The notes beneath the pieces are model-generated. The model was not told where the DNA came from, searched no databases, and saw only the letters and a program-made list of their open reading frames with translations. From Ammoniphilus sp. YIM 78166 (GTDB lineage: Bacteria > Bacillota > Bacilli > Aneurinibacillales > RAOX-1), in assembly GCF_004522215.1 (NCBI RefSeq), contig NZ_SDLR01000010.1, positions 1 through 64,000 of the forward strand: a stretch of DNA of 64,000 bases, given 5' to 3'. The translations under genes were made by a program, and so were the position numbers. Positions 61,721 to 64,000 of this stretch are shown here, in pieces. Within the stretch, counting starts at the first letter, position 1, and each line of letters opens with the position of its first letter.

Positions 61721-62344
61721 TTACTTCTTATGTCTCGCAGCCAATTCCTTCAAAACATCATCCAACGGCAGGCGCTGCTCACGTAACAGCACAAGCAAGT
61801 GGTAGAGCAAATCGCTGGCTTCATAGCGAAGCTCATCATGGTTGCGGTTTTTCGCCGCAATGATCACTTCACTTGCTTCCTCGCCGACCTTCTTCAAAAT
61901 CTTGTCCACGCCTTTTTCAAACAAGTACGTGGTATACGCCCCTTCCGGGCGTTCCGCATCACGCTCCGCGATCAACTGCTCCAAGCTCGCCAAGATTCCA
62001 AAACGGTCCTCCAACGGCTCATGCTCACCATGGATCGCATCAAAGCACGTATAGGTATTGCGGTGACAAGCCGGGCCTGCCGGCTGGACGCGAACCAACA
62101 GCGTGTCCCCATCGCAATCCAACGAAATGCTGACAACCTTCTGCGTGTTGCCGGAGGTTCCTCCTTTGTGCCAGTATTCCTCACGAGAACGGCTCCAGAA
62201 CCAGGTTTCACCGGAATCGATGGTGCGCTGCAAAGATTCTTTATTCATATACGCCATCATCAGCACTTCTTTGCTTTGCGCGTCCTGTACGATAGCCGGA
62301 ACTAATCCGCGTTCATCAAATTTAATCTTTTCCCAATCGATCAT
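61721..62344 (-). CDS. hisIE: bifunctional phosphoribosyl-AMP cyclohydrolase / phosphoribosyl-ATP pyrophosphatase
   Basis: 207 residues. HisI part (1-115) with MMAYMNKESLQRT, SRSREEYWHKGG and the zinc Cys/Asp residues in DCDGDTLLV and CHRNTYTCF; HisE part (115-207) with EEASEVIIAAKN. Steps two and three of histidine synthesis. Overlaps hisF by four bases; last gene of the operon. Confidence 0.97.
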   Translation of the reverse strand: MIDWEKIKFDERGLVPAIVQDAQSKEVLMMAYMNKESLQRTIDSGETWFWSRSREEYWHKGGTSGNTQKVVSISLDCDGDTLLVRVQPAGPACHRNTYTCFDAIHGEHEPLEDRFGILASLEQLIAERDAERPEGAYTTYLFEKGVDKILKKVGEEASEVIIAAKNRNHDELRYEASDLLYHLLVLLREQRLPLDDVLKELAARHKK

Positions 62345-63102
62345 AGCCGAACTTCCACTCCTTTTTCTCGCAGATGCGTCTTCACTTCGCCAATGGAAAC
62401 TTCCTTGTAGTGGAAGATGGAAGCGGCAAGTCCTGCATCTGCTTTTCCTTCCGTGAACGCATCGAGGAAATGCTCAGCGTTCCCTGCTCCCCCTGAAGCG
62501 ATGACCGGAATGCCCACCGCCTCTGAGATCGCGCGGGTCAGGCCGAGGTCAAATCCGTCCTTATGCCCGTCCGAATTCATGCTGGTCAACAGGATTTCCC
62601 CTGCGCCCAGCGACTCCGCTTGGCGTGCCCACTCTACAGCATCTAATCCTGCCGCTTTTCGACCGCCATGCGTGAAAACTTCCCAGCCTTCCCCGTTTTC
62701 GCGGCGTCTGGCATCGATCGCGACAACAATACATTGGGACCCAAACACTTCGGCCCCTTCCCGAATCAGCTCTGGACGAAGAATTGCGGCCGTGTTCACC
62801 GATACTTTATCCGCTCCGGCACGAAGCACGCGGCGCATGTCGTCCACGCTGTTAATTCCGCCGCCTACGGTAAACGGAATCGTCACTTTCCCTGCGGTTT
62901 CCCGAATCACTTCCACCATCGTCTGGCGTCCTTCATGAGAAGCCGAAATGTCGAGGAATACGAGCTCATCGGCTCCCTCCTGGCTATATAGCTCAGCCAG
63001 CTCCACCGGATCCCCTGCATCGCGCAGGTTGACGAAGCTGACCCCTTTCACCACTCGCCCGTCTTTCACATCCAGGCAAGGGATAATTCGTTTAGTCAAC
63101 AC
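62341..63102 (-). CDS. hisF: imidazole glycerol phosphate synthase subunit HisF
   Basis: 253 residues. Beta/alpha barrel with catalytic Asp in IPCLDVKDGRVVKG (residue 11) and Asp in LTSMNSDGHKDGFD (near 130), phosphate loops FTVGGGI and IASGGAGN. Works with HisH. Confidence 0.98.
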   Translation of the reverse strand: MLTKRIIPCLDVKDGRVVKGVSFVNLRDAGDPVELAELYSQEGADELVFLDISASHEGRQTMVEVIRETAGKVTIPFTVGGGINSVDDMRRVLRAGADKVSVNTAAILRPELIREGAEVFGSQCIVVAIDARRRENGEGWEVFTHGGRKAAGLDAVEWARQAESLGAGEILLTSMNSDGHKDGFDLGLTRAISEAVGIPVIASGGAGNAEHFLDAFTEGKADAGLAASIFHYKEVSIGEVKTHLREKGVEVRL

Positions 63103-63103
63103 A

Positions 63104-63844
63104 TTACTTCACCTCGACTTCCTTGACCGCGTCCGTTAACTTGATTCGATCCGTGTACAAGGCTTTACCTACGATCGCTCCGCACACGCCGTCCGCGGCA
63201 TATTGAGCCAGGTTATGCAAATCATTCATGACACTCACTCCACCGGAAGCAATCACCTGCACTTCAGCCGCGCGAGCCAAGCCGACGATCTCGGCAATAT
63301 TCGGGCCTTGCAACGTTCCGTCTCGAGCAATATCAGTATAGATAAAAATTTCGGCTCCTTTTTTAGCCAACTCCTGCGCGAGCACCTCTGCTTTGACCTC
63401 CGAAGTCTCTAACCAACCATGAGTTGCCACGAATCCGTTACGGGCGTCGATCCCGATCGCAATGCGCGAACCGCCGTATTGCTTCAAAGCTTCTTCCACG
63501 AACGGACGGTCTTGGATCGCTGATGTCCCCAATATGACGCGGCTAACTCCACCGTCCAGGTAACGGGCTACCTGCTCCATGTTGCGGATTCCCCCGCCGA
63601 CTTGCACAGGCACCTTCAAGGATTGCGCAATCTCAAGAATCACTTCATCATTCACCGGCGCTCCAGCCTTGGCTCCGTCCAGATCAACCAAGTGAACCCA
63701 TGCTGCTCCCTGCTCTTCCCACTGTTTCGCCATATCAACCGGAGAATCTCCATACACCGTTTCCTGGTTGTAGTCTCCCTGAATCAAGCGGACACACTTT
63801 CCGCCTCGTATATCAATCGCAGGATAAATCAAAAACTCAGCCAT
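63104..63844 (-). CDS. hisA: phosphoribosylformimino-5-aminoimidazole carboxamide ribotide isomerase
   Basis: 246 residues from the ATG at 63844 (GGAAGG eight bases upstream). YPAIDIRGGKCVRL (catalytic Asp), VQVGGGIRNME, TDIARDGTLQGPN (second Asp) and IASGGV. One base separates it from hisF. Confidence 0.97.
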   Translation of the reverse strand: MAEFLIYPAIDIRGGKCVRLIQGDYNQETVYGDSPVDMAKQWEEQGAAWVHLVDLDGAKAGAPVNDEVILEIAQSLKVPVQVGGGIRNMEQVARYLDGGVSRVILGTSAIQDRPFVEEALKQYGGSRIAIGIDARNGFVATHGWLETSEVKAEVLAQELAKKGAEIFIYTDIARDGTLQGPNIAEIVGLARAAEVQVIASGGVSVMNDLHNLAQYAADGVCGAIVGKALYTDRIKLTDAVKEVEVK

Positions 63845-64000
63845 GCTTAACACCTTCCTTCACCAGCTTTGCAAAATTGTCCAACAGCTTCATGCCCACG
63901 TCCCCGCTTTTTTCCGGGTGGAACTGAGTGGCATACACGTTTTTGCGACCGATAATCGCTGGCACTTCCTGAAAATAATCAGCGGTCCCAATCAAGATAT
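63837..64000 (-). CDS. hisH: imidazole glycerol phosphate synthase subunit HisH (C-terminal part)
   Basis: The last ~53 codons are present, ending GVKHG and overlapping hisA by eight bases. The glutaminase catalytic His and Glu are visible in VYATQFHPEKSGDVG. The rest lies beyond the right edge. Confidence 0.93.
   Translation of the reverse strand, partial: ILIGTADYFQEVPAIIGRKNVYATQFHPEKSGDVGMKLLDNFAKLVKEGVKHG

Overview
The window is chromosomal DNA of a low-to-mid GC Firmicute of the order Bacillales, probably near the Paenibacillaceae/Aneurinibacillus side (the genus cannot be fixed from sequence alone). The gene order matches the Bacillus core: gapA-pgk-tpiA-gpmI-eno-secG-esterase-rnr-smpB-ssrA, then rpoN, clpP, crh-whiA-yvcK-rapZ-trxB, a TPR gene and the his operon. 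Supporting details are a Crh protein (HPr-like with Gln in place of the phosphorylated His), a CtsR box at clpP, strong GGAGG ribosome sites with TTG/GTG starts, and short intrinsic terminators.

Layout. 0-8.7 kb: tRNA-Gln, a metallophosphoesterase, a sigma-54-dependent operon resembling a GABA shunt (activator, aminotransferase, aldehyde dehydrogenase, with a -24/-12 promoter), a lone gltX between inverted repeats, and a haloacid-dehalogenase-type hydrolase. 8.8-20.3 kb: ssrA, smpB, rnr, two overlapping esterases, secG and the lower glycolytic operon, all on the minus strand. 20.4-21.45 kb: an array of about 20 tandem 52-bp units where cggR might be expected. 21.5-29 kb: glutaredoxin-like gene, rpoN, a zinc-ribbon gene, a probable small RNA, clpP, and crh/whiA/yvcK/rapZ/trxB. 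29.1-29.74 kb: a second tandem array (82-bp unit). 29.8-31.4 kb: the TPR gene.

From 31.4 to 61.7 kb lies an accessory block between the TPR gene and hisI. It holds a five-gene drug-efflux operon with its own two-component system (a TolC-like protein fused to a copper-amine-oxidase-N-type domain, a membrane-fusion lipoprotein, an RND pump, a response regulator and a kinase). Next comes an 18-kb catabolic island between two paralogous small membrane-protein genes. The island carries two ectoine-hydrolase-like (DoeA) genes, EutB- and EutC-like enzymes, an M20 deacetylase, an aldehyde dehydrogenase, a homoserine dehydrogenase, a gamma-lyase-family PLP enzyme, a PLP synthase subunit (PdxS), an Asp/Glu-racemase-like protein, a TRAP transporter, a BCCT transporter, a PucR regulator and malic enzyme. 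Read together it looks like a Gram-positive ectoine/hydroxyectoine uptake and degradation system with unusual parts. The window ends in hisIE-hisF-hisA-hisH (hisH incomplete).

Non-coding features of note: a three-copy dispersed intergenic element with a conserved hairpin and a second stem whose sequence differs but whose pairing is kept; a candidate small RNA with a cre-like site over its promoter; perfect or near-perfect palindromes at the two island promoters; a direct-repeat operator in front of the efflux operon; and several terminators whose stems contain the stop codon.
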